Source: Dunaliella salina (lineage: Eukaryota > Chlorophyta > Chlorophyceae > Chlamydomonadales > Dunaliellaceae). Taken from it: 14,415 nt of DNA. Shown in pieces: positions 1 through 9,600 of this stretch (within the stretch, counting starts at the first letter, position 1; each line of letters opens with the position of its first letter). The position numbers were made by a program, and so were the translations under genes. The notes beneath the pieces were generated by a model. That model saw only the letters and a program-made list of their open reading frames with translations. It was not told the DNA's origin and did no database searches. The DNA lies in assembly GCA_002284615.2 (NCBI GenBank), contig MU070302.1, positions 83,531-97,945 of the forward strand, read 5' to 3'.

Positions 1-96
1 GGAAATTATTTTCCCGATAGACCGGGTAAATGAATTCCGGATCGGGAAACTGTTTTTCATTTTCCCGATTCCGGCCCAGTGGAAACGCGGTCATTG
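1..96. repeat. Window edge with TTTCCCGAT inverted and direct repeats
   Basis: TTTCCCGAT near 11-19 pairs with ATCGGGAAA near 42-50, with CCGG strings inside, and TTTTCCCGATTCCGG follows at about 60-75. This looks like the subterminal part of another repeat cut by the window edge. No gene is visible. Confidence 0.45.
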
Positions 97-392
97 AATA
101 ATTATCGAGGTACTTCGCAATGTGGGCCGTCTTTAGAAATTACTTTTTCCAAAGCCTCGTAAAAGTTACAGGTTTATATTTAGCAAATTACAGCACCACA
201 AAATGCAGCCACTGCGAAGGTGCAGAGAACCCTTTTTGATGGGGGGGGCGAATTGGGATTGTCCGCCAAGGATGCATTTTGCTTGAAGCTGGAGGATGGA
301 ATAGTGAAGTTCGCAAATTTTGACTTTCTCAGGACGACCCGTAAGACCTGAAAGCTCGTAAATAAATTAATGAAATTATTTTGGCACCTCGT
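97..392. repeat. Left arm of a large imperfect inverted repeat
   Basis: The reverse complement of 131-240 matches 1703-1806 (for example CTGCACCTTCG, AAACCTGTA and TTTTACGAGG in the same order). The reverse complement of 310-392 matches 1171-1255 (CATTAATTTA/TATTAATTAA, CGAGCTTT, AAATTTGC, AACTT). The outermost part, about 97-130, matches right-arm sequence that resumes after the insertion at 3187. Between the matched blocks this arm has only about 70 unmatched bases, where the right arm has about 450. The arms enclose the reverse-transcriptase relic. Confidence 0.75.
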
Positions 393-462
393 AATAGACC
401 AGCGTCGTAATACATTAGCGTCGCTACGGTAAGTCGAAACTACGGAATGCATTAACCTTAAT

Positions 463-951
463 CCATTCAAAAGGAACATCTGCACGTGTCAAATGGATGA
501 GAGGTGCAGCGATGGCTGCAAAGCCCTACACAAATCTGCGGAAATAATTTGCAAGTCCAAGAAAAGAGCGGACTTGTGTAACATCTGATGGGGTTTGCCA
601 TTCCTGAACTGCTCTGATTTTCTTTGGGTCAACTCTAAGGCCATGCACAGATACAATGTGCCCCAAGAATTCAAGTTCTGGACGATTCAGCTCACATTTG
701 GGCAGTTTGGCATAAAACTGCTGCTCACGCAGAATCTGGAGGACCAGCTGCAGATGCTGTTTGTGCTCTTCAGCTGATTTGGAGAACACCAAGATATCAT
801 CAATGTAGATGACAACAAATTTGCCAATGTAAGGAGCAAATATCTTGTTCATGGTTGACTGAAATGTGGCTGGTGCATTTGTCAGACCAAAGTACAGCAC
901 TTCAAACTCATAATGTCCAAATGGTGTGCGAAATGCAGTTTTTAGGACATC
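463..951 (-). mobile_element. Ty3/gypsy reverse-transcriptase relic
   Basis: On the minus strand, reading from 951 down to 463, is an interior piece of a Ty3/gypsy pol polyprotein. It shows [13 protein letters not shown], the active-site block [12 protein letters not shown] with its YxDD catalytic aspartates, LEFLGHIVS and [15 protein letters not shown]. An in-frame TAG at 526-528 follows FRRFV, after which the homologous frame goes on to GFAAIAAPLIHLT and ends near FEW at 463. The conserved region before KTAF (with the first catalytic Asp) is missing: unrelated sequence with a TAA lies directly upstream in this frame. No gag, RNase H, integrase or LTR was found. A dead internal fragment. Confidence 0.93.
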
Positions 952-1170
952 CACCAAATGTAACAGTTGTCTGGCTGAATGACCCGCTTAACCGCGAAAA
1001 GCTGATGCGCCCGGATGGCGCCTACACGCACTCCAATTGCGTGTATATTTATATCGTTACACCTGGAACTAGACAAGTCTGCAAAAAATGCGTATAGAAA
1101 TGTGAGGAACGTGCGCTCAAAGTACCACATAAAGCAGAGGTTCTCCAAGTAAGCACAAGTAAGCACTGAG
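952..1170. other. Spacer between the reverse-transcriptase relic and the right arm
   Basis: About 220 bases with no recognisable coding or structural RNA. It contains a short direct repeat, AAGTAAGCAC, at about 1148-1166. The reverse-transcriptase homology stops sharply at about 951, so the join between relic and foreign sequence lies here. Confidence 0.4.
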
Positions 1171-1806
1171 AAAATGGCACAAAAATAATTTTATTAATTA
1201 ACTTGCGAGCTTTAGGGTTTTACGAGGTCGTCTAGAAAAACTCTAAATTTGCTAACTTGTGTTTTCGCGTCTCAAGCACTCGGCTCTTTGTCTCTACTCA
1301 CCCCCTTCCTCCATCATCTCTCTACATCCGAATCTGTGGAGGAACCTCCATGGGCTCCATGCCTTACCCACTCAGCTGCCTTTGCTGCAGCTGTTGCTGC
1401 CTGCGCAACCTGCAAGCGTGTCCTGCAACTGCATGAGGATGCCATTCTCGTAGCCAGGAAGCTTGGTGGGGACCAGAAGAACTCACACTACCTTGTGGGG
1501 AAGGTGCCTGAACCACTGGCAGGATACTGTAGCTGGGCCAGCCCATGGGCCTGGGGAGGGGAAGGCCTGGCTGCAATGGCATCAGCCACCCTCCTGTCAC
1601 ACTCAGTCACCTTCTGTGCATGGCACAAGGTTGAGGCAGGTGCAGAGCAGCTCCGGACCATCGCCTTCCTCACGCTTTTGCTTCATACATTCCATGTCAA
1701 GAAGGGGGGTTCTTTGCACCTTCGCTGCATGAGGCTGCATTTTGGGGCGCTGTAACTTGCTTAATACAAACCTGTATCTTTTACGAGGCCTTGAAAAAAG
1801 TAATTT
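1171..1806. repeat. Right arm of the inverted repeat, interrupted
   Basis: Matches the left arm in reverse complement at 1171-1255 and 1703-1806. The middle, 1256-1703, is extra relative to the left arm. The arm is cut at TTA (1806-1808) by the insertion 1809-3186 and resumes at about 3190-3240, where GCATTGCGGGGATCC lines up with ACATTGCGAAGTACC of the reversed left arm. An 11-base GTCGCTACGGT occurs at 3251-3261 and at 420-430 and may mark the ends of the repeat family. Confidence 0.7.
1256..1703. other. Unexplained segment within the right arm; long open frame, no recognised product
   Basis: About 450 bases present in the right arm but not in the left. It is C/T- and GC-richer than its AT-rich borders and stays open on the + strand for 168 codons (1249-1755), giving an Ala/Leu/Ser-rich sequence with no domain I recognise; other frames are open too, as expected from composition. 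The frame runs on into arm sequence, which argues against a real protein. Probably an insertion or the fuller form of the repeat. Confidence 0.4.
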
Positions 1807-2406
1807 TAGGCCCTGTTTACAACCAGGTACGGGTAATTCGGAAAAAAATTCCGATTACCCTACTTTAAAAAAAGGAATTTAACATTACCCCATTTTGCAT
1901 TTACAATCCTGGATTGGTTTTTCTGAAAATCTGCTTGAGAGGGATGCTGTACTGTAAGCATGTTGTCATTGTTGCGATTTTACAAGGAAGTGCTTTAAGA
2001 AGCTTGGACGAGTCAGCAGCACTGCCCGGGAGGGGGGGGGAGGGGCATGCAGGCCAAGTTGCACTGAGCAGGCTACCTCTGATGCTTGAGCAGGCCTAGG
2101 CTCGCAGAGGCTTCCAGAGATTGGTTGTCAAGAACTGAGCCTGGCAACTCGCTCAGCTTGGTTCTATACTAATAGACCATTCACATTATATTTGCCTATG
2201 GTAGAATTTAGCTTCAAGTTAAACGCTCTTTATTATATATATTTGTATTATTCTTGAATTTAACCTAATTTGAGGTCTGTAAGGCTCGAACTTCGCATGG
2301 GTGCTTCAGAACAGTTCTGGAGACATCTTTGCATTCCGTTTTGCGCTGGATTCCACTCTACATCGTCTTCACACTGCACCATTGACCAGGGAATTTTTGA
2401 TTTTTT

Positions 2407-2437
2407 CTTACCGGACGGGAGGGGGGGGTCCGGTAAG
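2407..2437. repeat. Hairpin abutting the inner element
   Basis: CTTACCGGA (2407-2415) and TCCGGTAAG (2429-2437) are perfect reverse complements around a G-rich 13-base loop. The right stem ends on the first base of the inner element, and its TAA is that element's flanking triplet, so the hairpin overlaps the insertion junction. Confidence 0.75.
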
Positions 2438-3049
2438 GCCACGTTCACACTAGCGGCTCGTCTCAGCAAAAAATATTTTAAAATTAATTTCCTTGGCCGA
2501 GGCGAGGGTGTTCACACAGGCCGGCCCGGCCAAAAAAATAAAAGAAAATGATGAGCCGAGCCAGCCCCCCCCCCTCCCCCTCCACCAACTCCCAGAGAAA
2601 AATCATGGTGATTGCTGGGCTCCTATAGAACCCCTCTGCATCAACTGTTTGTTGAAATTGCCCACCCTAAATATCTTCTGGGCAGGAGGAGCAGACTAGC
2701 CTGCGCATGCGCTTGCAAGCTCTACTCTCCTGCAAACAAAAGAGCAGACAGGCTTCATGAAGGTATCAGCAATCATGCATCCAGGGAAAGAGAGGGGCTT
2801 GGGGATAGGGGGGGGGGGGGGGGCGCGAATAAATTATTCCTAGCCGAGCCCACCCAGCGTGGGCATAGCTTGGCTCAGAAATTCCAAGAAATTGTTTTCT
2901 TTCACACACTTTGAGTTACCCGCCCAAAAAAAATTCATGAGTGCTCCACCCAAAAAGAGTAAGTGCCTTTTGATGAAGAAGGGCAAGGGTAAGAAATTAC
3001 CCAAAATTTAATTTTTTGAGCCCAGCCGAGCCGTAGTGTGAACGGGGCC
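2437..3049. mobile_element. Second inverted-repeat element nested in the first
   Basis: Left end GGCCACGTTCACACTAGCGG at 2437-2456 pairs with the right end whose reverse complement is GGCCCCGTTCACACTACGG (3031-3049); the match continues into GCTCG with a one-base gap. It is flanked by TAA (2434-2436) and TAG (3050-3052), a near-match that could be a diverged 3-bp target duplication. The 613-bp interior has G runs (2807-2823), a C-rich stretch near 2564-2584 and no coding sequence I recognise. Repeated GCCGAGCC-like strings occur near both ends. Confidence 0.7.
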
Positions 3050-3459
3050 TAGGAAAAATTCAAAAATGCACATTTTTATTCCGGGTACCCTAAAATCTTA
3101 CCCGGGATTATAAATGCAATTCTAATATCTAATTCTAATCACATTTCTTGGATTTACCCTTTACCCGACGTGTTGTAAACAGGGCCTTAAAAGGCGATCC
3201 GCATTGCGGGGATCCTGAAAAATTATAAAATTAATCGCAAAATTCCAAGAGTCGCTACGGTGACAAAAAGTAAGTGAAACAGCTACCACGTTCAAACGGT
3301 CCCGATTGAGTACCGATTTTGGCACGAGGCCGAGGAAGTGAGATAACTTCTTTCTTTGCGAAAAGATTCGGGCACTTCAATTGTTATTTTTTGCATTACC
3401 CCAACGGGCCTGGGGTTCAAGAAGTAAAAGACCATCAATTGCAATAATCCACTTCGAGA

Positions 3460-3513
3460 GAACAAAGCATGTTCAAGCAATAAGTTGAACAAAGCACGTT
3501 CAAGCAATAAGTT
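3460..3513. promoter_or_regulatory. 27-bp tandem repeat with palindrome upstream of the sirtuin start
   Basis: Two head-to-tail 27-bp copies (3460-3486 and 3487-3513) differ at one base, CATGTTC against CACGTTC. Each carries GTTCAAGCAATAAGTT, and across the junction GTTCAA and TTGAAC form a 6-bp palindrome spaced by 8 bases. They end 60 bases before the predicted ATG. The position suggests a promoter-proximal site, but that role is inference; the repeat itself is plain. The rest of 3262-3573 shows no other gene. Confidence 0.5.
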
Positions 3514-3573
3514 CGTATTCCGAATTCACACCATAATCAATTTCTTATAAGCTGAAGCACTGCAGTCCTCCTC

Positions 3574-3644
3574 ATGGGTCACCTGGGTGTGCCACAAAAT
3601 GCGGAAATCGAGGAGTTTGAGGACGTAGAGGAGGAGCTGAAGCG
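3574..3644 (+). CDS. Sirtuin coding exon 1 (predicted start)
   Basis: Begins with ATG at 3574, with an in-frame TGA at 3553-3555 upstream and G at +4. It encodes 23 residues rich in Glu ([13 protein letters not shown]), followed by CG as the first two bases of a split Arg codon. The donor is CG|GTAAAT. The phase fits exon 2 exactly when the acceptor at 3929-3930 is used. A TATAAG at 3546-3551 is only 23 bases upstream of the ATG and is not convincing as a TATA box. The alternative is a different, unseen first exon further upstream; the N-terminus of this family is poorly conserved, so homology cannot settle it. Confidence 0.6.
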
Positions 3645-6600
3645 GTAAATGAAGCGGTGAATGTTTGAATGTGCGGGACATGAATGTGTGAACGTAAAAG
3701 CAAGAACATTAGTCAGAATGCGCAAGGCAGCAAATGTGTAAATGTGCGGAAGTACATGAGTCAGATTGCGCAAGAAAAGGCAGCAAATAGCATGCCCATG
3801 CATTTTCTCTTCGGAAAAGGTGACGTATCACGCAGAGCACTGGCCGATTTCCCATGTCCAGCAGTTGAAGAGGAAGAAAGAAAATGCCACTGATGCACAG
3901 TCACTGATGCACAGCGCTGGTAGCGTACAGGCTGTGTGCTGCTCTCCAAAATATTTGCAACAATGCCCCAAGGACACGCATCCTGACCATCACGCGCAGA
4001 AAGGTCGCTCGATGTGCCAACATCGTGCGCGCATCCGAGCACATGATTGCATTCACCGGGGCCGGCATCTCGACGAGGTGAGCGAATTGAAAGGGTGTGT
4101 ACAAGAAGTTTTAGAGCAAAAGGGTGCCGCCTACATGCTGCCAATTTGCTCCCTATATGCGTGGGGCAGGATCCAAGCTCAGGCACAGCTCCAATTGCAG
4201 TTCTTGTTGCAGATCTTTGAGAGTAGACCTGTTTAGGCAAACAGCCTCAGGTACCTCATTTTTGGGGGGTATCCATGTCGAAATAGGTCCTCCTGCCAGG
4301 AGTCTTGGAGGAAATTTTTTTTTCTGTCACATGGAGCCTTGCAGTGCGGGTATTCCTGATTTTCGAGGGCCCCAAGGAGTGTGGACACTTCGCGATAGAG
4401 GAATTCAGGTGTGTGGAACCCAAGAGAAAGGAAAGAGCCCTGCGACACAGCCTGCTGCATCCACAACCAAGGAAGAAAAGGGAGGTTCAGGGAATGGAGA
4501 TGAGCATCAATGGAAATTTTCAGGACAATCCCACACCATTTTGGGGGGTTCTTCAAGAGGAAGAGGATCCTTGGTCCCTATGTTTCAGGTTATGCAATAA
4601 AGGGTGCCACATTTGACCATCAAGTACAAGTAATTCTGAGAGAGTATCATACATCGTATTCTTCAAAAAAAGGTCTCTGACTTATGGTATGGAAACATGT
4701 AATCCCTTCACTGTTTCTCTTGTAGTCACAATGGAAGCGATGGACCCATTCTTCTTTGAAGAACCTATCCTATTTAGATCCACGCTGCTGGTTTGGAGTG
4801 TCTTTTTTTCTTGCGGCCATTGACGGCACGGGCAGTGCTATCGCAGTAGGCCCTCCTCTGATTTCAGATTATTGCCAGATTTTTCCTTCAAGACTCGTTC
4901 GTTTAAAGCATTTCCTTAAGTCTCTTGTGTCCCCTTCAGATTGCGTACATTCGTCCTGCTACCAGCATGTCTTGGCGCTTGAGCACATTGCCTGACAGCC
5001 CCATGTGCGAGAAAAGGAAAGAAAAGAAAGACAACATGGGCAGAGGAAACTCTCCCTACATCAATTAAAAACCACCACAAAGGTTAAGAGCAAAAAGGGC
5101 TAACGGAGATCTGGAGGGTTGCTGGAAGCACCTGGTTCTAGGATCTGGCTGTGAAAGGAATTTTGGTTTTTGACAGCGCACCCAATAGTCACAAACTGGT
5201 GGCTAGTTGAAACAGAATGGGCAAGAAGTTTATTTGCAAGCTTAGCGGCTCATTTGTCGTCCAATTCTTGTTGTTGTTTGAATTTGTGCAAGTAAACATG
5301 TGTATGACGGTTTCCCAGGTGGCTCGTCTTCCCCCAACTCTGGCAAACCTCTCGCCCACGCTTACGCATATGGCTTTGCTGGGGCTGTACGAGTCAGGAC
5401 GTCTGAAGTTTGTCATCAGTCAGGTAGCTTCCATGGCTTTCCTTTTTATGTTTCAGCAATTTTCGAAACAATGTGTTTTCTCTTGAGTAGCAAACAAAAC
5501 GGGTGACCCCCACATCAACCTAGGCCAGCACCTTAGCTCTGGATAGGGCCTGGTCACATTCTGTGATTTCATGCATGCTTCTCCCCGACAGCATTTACAA
5601 ATTAATAAGTCTGTGCCAGCCAGATGCCGGGCGCACACACTCAGGAAAGGTTTCCTTCAAACACTTAGATGGACAGATGTCCCTCCTCTCCATGGCTCAT
5701 GTTTGAGCATGTGAAGCCCAAGCGAGGCGAGTCAGAGCCCTGTTGGAAATAGGCCCTTGGAATTGGATTTCGACTAACGCAGCCCCATCAGTATTGCTTC
5801 TCTTTAGTGTACTGATGGGCTCCTCTTGGTACAGCTGCTATAATCGAGCAATTGCCTGCAATTAGTTGACTGATGGGCTCCTCTTGGCACAGTGCTGCTT
5901 TACTTGAGCAAGGTTGCAAGGTTACGAGCAAGAAGCCATCAGTCAAAACGCACGACTGCTAGGCTGTTACATGAGCAAGTGCCTGCAATTTTTAGCAAGT
6001 GCCTCCACGTGGTGTGCCCAAAGGAAGCCATTCACACTGTGGAGGGAAAAATTGAAGCGCTGCTTGCTTGAGCCTTGCTTTGATATATATGTTATAGCCA
6101 AGGGACTAGATTTAGGGCAGAGGTTCAGATATGCGCAGGCTTCATGAAAGACCGAACAGCCTCTTCCCCCTTTTGACAAGTGGGGGAAGCGTTGCAAGCG
6201 ACGCCGAAAAATTGGCGAAGCCAGTCCCTCACTGACTGATGATGTCAGTCAAAACTTAGCTTGCAAGAGACACACCACCTGTGGCAGCACTTGGACATGC
6301 CATGATTCACGTGCAATTGTGACTGCTTTACCAACGAGCTATGTGCACTGCAGCATGCATTACTGCATGCATGGCTTTGCGTGTTGTTATGTGCATCACT
6401 GCATGCATCACCGCATGCATGGCTGTGTGCATTGCTGCATGCATCACCGCATGCATGGCTGTGTGCATTGCTGCATGGATTAATGCATGCATGGCTGTGT
6501 GCATTGCTGTGTTTGTGCATAATGCACAAAGATTGTCACATACATTCTGCATCATGGTTGCTGCACACATTCCATTGTGCATAACGTTTGCTGCATGCAT

Positions 6601-9600
6601 GCTAGAAATCTGCTCTGCAAATGCAGAGGGTGAGCCATGCCTGGACCCTTATGCCCACTTCGTTCTGGCCCTGGACCAGGCCATGCACCAGACGCACACC
6701 ATTCCTCAACGCGCAGGGGGGAGGGTCCTACTCCTCATTGCACCAGCGAAGCGTGCCAGACTTCTCACCACTATTAGATGTGCGCAGCATACCATGGCTC
6801 ACGTAAACGGATTTATGGCAGGCCGTTCCTGACCCCCGTACTAAGCAATTGCGTGAGCTGATTTATTCCGTAACTTTGGGTGCTCCAGGGGGTGCCACGG
6901 GTGTGTAGACCTTGTTACCTCAAATAGACCATCTTACCCATTGAATTATGGAATACAACACGTATCACCGAGTTCGAGGTTTAATTCGTACTATTTTTAT
7001 TCCATTTACTCGACGGGCAAGGGTGATCTGTGCCAGATCAAAGTTGGCAGGAGATCTGAGAAGATCTCGGAAGTTCGACCCGAAAATATATTTCTAAAAG
7101 CGCAATTGTGATAAAAAAAGATGTTCAAATAAAAAATATATCGGAAAAACCTCACGGGAAGTGCTCTATGAGTGAAAACAGGTTATGTGGTGCTCAGGGG
7201 TCCACCTAACCTCCTAGACGTTCTTGCCCACCCTAACCCAGCCAGGTCACCCGTTGACCCTATTTCTTTTACAATGGTGTCTGCTATATCACTCCTACAC
7301 ACCCAAGGGTAAATTGGACCAGATGGGGTAGGCTGGGAAAATCCCCATTTTTCACCACAGTGCCCCCTTTTTCCCCTTTTGGAGCACCCTAGCTCATACA
7401 CCAAGCCGATTTTTTCAAGTTACATGCTTCGCTCAGGTGCTACGCGGGGAACCTGGGCCATCACTGCTTGGGTAGATCACTGTTTTCTGGAGCACCCAAT
7501 GCTCACGGTAAATCATAAAATTTCTATATTCTTGTTCAGCATTTCGCACTGAGCAGAACGGTACCCAAGGCTCCTGACACCAGTTCCGCATAATTTGCTC
7601 CAAACGCGCTCCTGATCGCGTGTAGATCAATCTGGGCAGCAGAGTGAGTGCATACATGAATGCAAACGAAACACCTGAAACTCTCCGCCCAATTTTTATG
7701 GCCCAGCTCCCCAAATCTGGCTTCTGCTGCAGGCGTAGATCACTACGCTAAGACTTACATATGGGGGGACATTGGTGGATTGGGGAAATACGCAACTGTT
7801 TCATCCTGTATTTATGAGCTGGAGTGGCTTACGATGGTTTGGGATCACGAATTCTGGATTCCGAACAAATTTTTACCATGATCATTGTCGATTGCCTGTC
7901 GTCCATCCGCATCCGGCCTTAGGTGCGTTTGCCACACGAGAACAAAAGCCACTCCTAGGGGAACCTTCGGGCCCCGTAGAAGCCCAGGTTCCAATACATG
8001 CTTCGCTCAGGCGCTACGCGGGGAACCTGGGCCATCACTGCTTGGGTAGATCACTGCCAGATCAGGGAAAGGATCACTGCGCATGCATGACGGATGTGGG
8101 CTGTGTGCGTGGTGCATCAACGAACTGTCATTCCATTGCTTCGCTTTTTCTGGAGCACCCAATGCTCACGGTAAATCATAAAATTTCTATATTCTTGTTC
8201 AGCATTTCGCACTGAGCAAAACGGTACCCAAGGCTCCTGACACCAGTTCCGCATAATTTGCTCCAAACGCGCTCCTGGAGCCCGCAGATCAATCTGGGCA
8301 GCAGAGTGAGTGCATACATAAATGCAAACGAAATACCTGAAACTCTCCACCCAATTTTTATGGCCCAGCTTGCGAAATCTGGCTTCTGCTGCAGGCGTAG
8401 ATCATTACGCATAGACTTACATATGGGGGTATATTGGCGGATTGGGGAAATACGCAACTGTTTCATCCTGTATTTATGAGCCGGGGTGGCTTACGATGGT
8501 TTTGGATCACGAATTCCGGATTCCGAACAAATTTTTACGATGATAATTGTCGATTGGGGCTCGTCAAGCCCAAAGTGGCCTTAGGTGCAAACTGCACACG
8601 AGAACAATTCTGACTCCTAGAGGAACCTTTGGGCCCTTTAGGGGCCCAGGTTCCAACTTCTTTGGCAGAGCTGTGCCTTTTCAACCCACAAACACCTTTA
8701 TAAAAAGGTTTGCTAGCCCTGCACGCCAAGCATGAGGGCGGGGGGTGCGCTGGGCAAGCCATGCCGGGCATCTTCTGCACAGCTACCAAACAGGGGGTGT
8801 TTCAGAGCACTTTGTCGACGGTCATCTGCCCCCATGACATCACAGGGCTAACTGAATGAGTTTATTTGGCCTGCACATCAAGTGTCAGGGCGGGAAGTGC
8901 ACTGGGCAGGCCATGCTGGCCACTTTCTGCTCAGCTACCAAGGGGTGTTCCAGAACTCTTTGCACAGGGCCTCTCCCACGAATCTGCAGTGTCGAACACT
9001 GCAGTGCTGCATAAACTTTTTTGCTTGGCCTGCACGCCGGGGCTCAGGGCGGGGGGGCCCTTTTGAGCGGGCCAGGGTGGCAGGTGTTAATTTTACTGGG
9101 AAACAGCCAAACCTAGGGGCTCACGCCCCATGAATAGGGCTTTGCCCAAAAGGCCTGCCTTTTGGCCAAATTCCTGGCTGCTCCCTTTAACCATGCTCCC
9201 TTTGACCATGCAGAACACCGATGGCCTGCATGTCCGTAGTGGTCTGCCTGCCCATGCACTGGCAGAACTTCATGGAAACAACAACATCGAGCAGTGCATC
9301 AACTGTAGGAGGTGAGTATGGTAATGAGGGGTCAGTAGCATGTCAGTAGCATGCCTTACCTTCAAAGGCTGAAAACATGCAAGTTTCAAACCTGCCCTTT
9401 AACTTAAAATTTAAGAACAAAAGTGGTGAAGATGTCCAATTTAGGGGATCGATTCTCTGGCCCTGCAATGAGTAGTGAACCAAGCTGATGTCTTTGCACT
9501 AGCCAAGCTCGCGTCTGCTTGCCTGAAATGCTGAGTTTGAACTTCTAGCACAGTTTCCTATTAAATCCCATCAGTCTGGTATGGTTGCAGGCTTCTGTGC

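Larger units (their letters stand above)
1809..3186. mobile_element. Non-autonomous DNA transposon with TTA target duplication
   Basis: Bounded by 15-bp perfect terminal inverted repeats, GGCCCTGTTTACAAC at 1809-1823 and its reverse complement at 3172-3186, each flanked outside by TTA (1806-1808 and 3187-3189). The 1378-bp interior has no transposase-like frame. A 3-bp TTA duplication with GG-CC termini is the pattern of PIF/Harbinger elements, so a Harbinger-derived MITE-like element is the best guess. The reversed left arm at 97-140 supplies a pre-insertion site, which independently supports the boundaries. Subterminal sequence at 1829-1860 forms a hairpin (GGGTAATTCGG with CCGATTACCC). Confidence 0.8.
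5424..9213 (+). other. Sirtuin intron 4, 3.8 kb, repeat-rich
   Basis: GTAGCT to ATGCAG, splitting the QN-x-D motif between Gln129 and Asn130. It carries the repeats listed separately at 5781-5892, 6363-6506, 7422-8657 and 8715-9075. The stretches 5424-5780, 5900-6360 and 6510-7420 show no gene or repeat I can name. Matching exon phases on both sides (0/0) and the unbroken domain order support one intron rather than two genes. Confidence 0.8.

Noticed and set aside
1249..1755. 168-codon open frame on the + strand
   Set aside because: No recognisable domain, strongly biased composition, several overlapping open frames on both strands, and it crosses the boundary of a repeat arm.
3546..3551. 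TATAAG as a TATA box for the sirtuin
   Set aside because: It lies only 23 bases before the proposed ATG, leaving no room for a normal 5' leader unless transcription starts almost at the start codon.
3761..4240. Roughly 157-codon open frames on both strands over sirtuin exon 2
   Set aside because: The + frame is not the one that encodes GAGIST, and the minus frame is its shadow; neither resembles a known protein.
4124..4600. A single + frame containing the GIPDFRGP motif, read as an unspliced gene
   Set aside because: Only 4345-4408 of it is conserved; sequence on both sides is intron with good splice sites.
6245..6832. Open frames on both strands with Cys/Ala/Met/His repeats
   Set aside because: They are produced by the 36-bp minisatellite, whose period is a multiple of three, inside sirtuin intron 4.
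7433..8466. Two similar minus-strand frames sharing [17 protein letters not shown]
   Set aside because: The similarity comes from the tandem DNA duplication; frames differ in their ends and no family was recognised.
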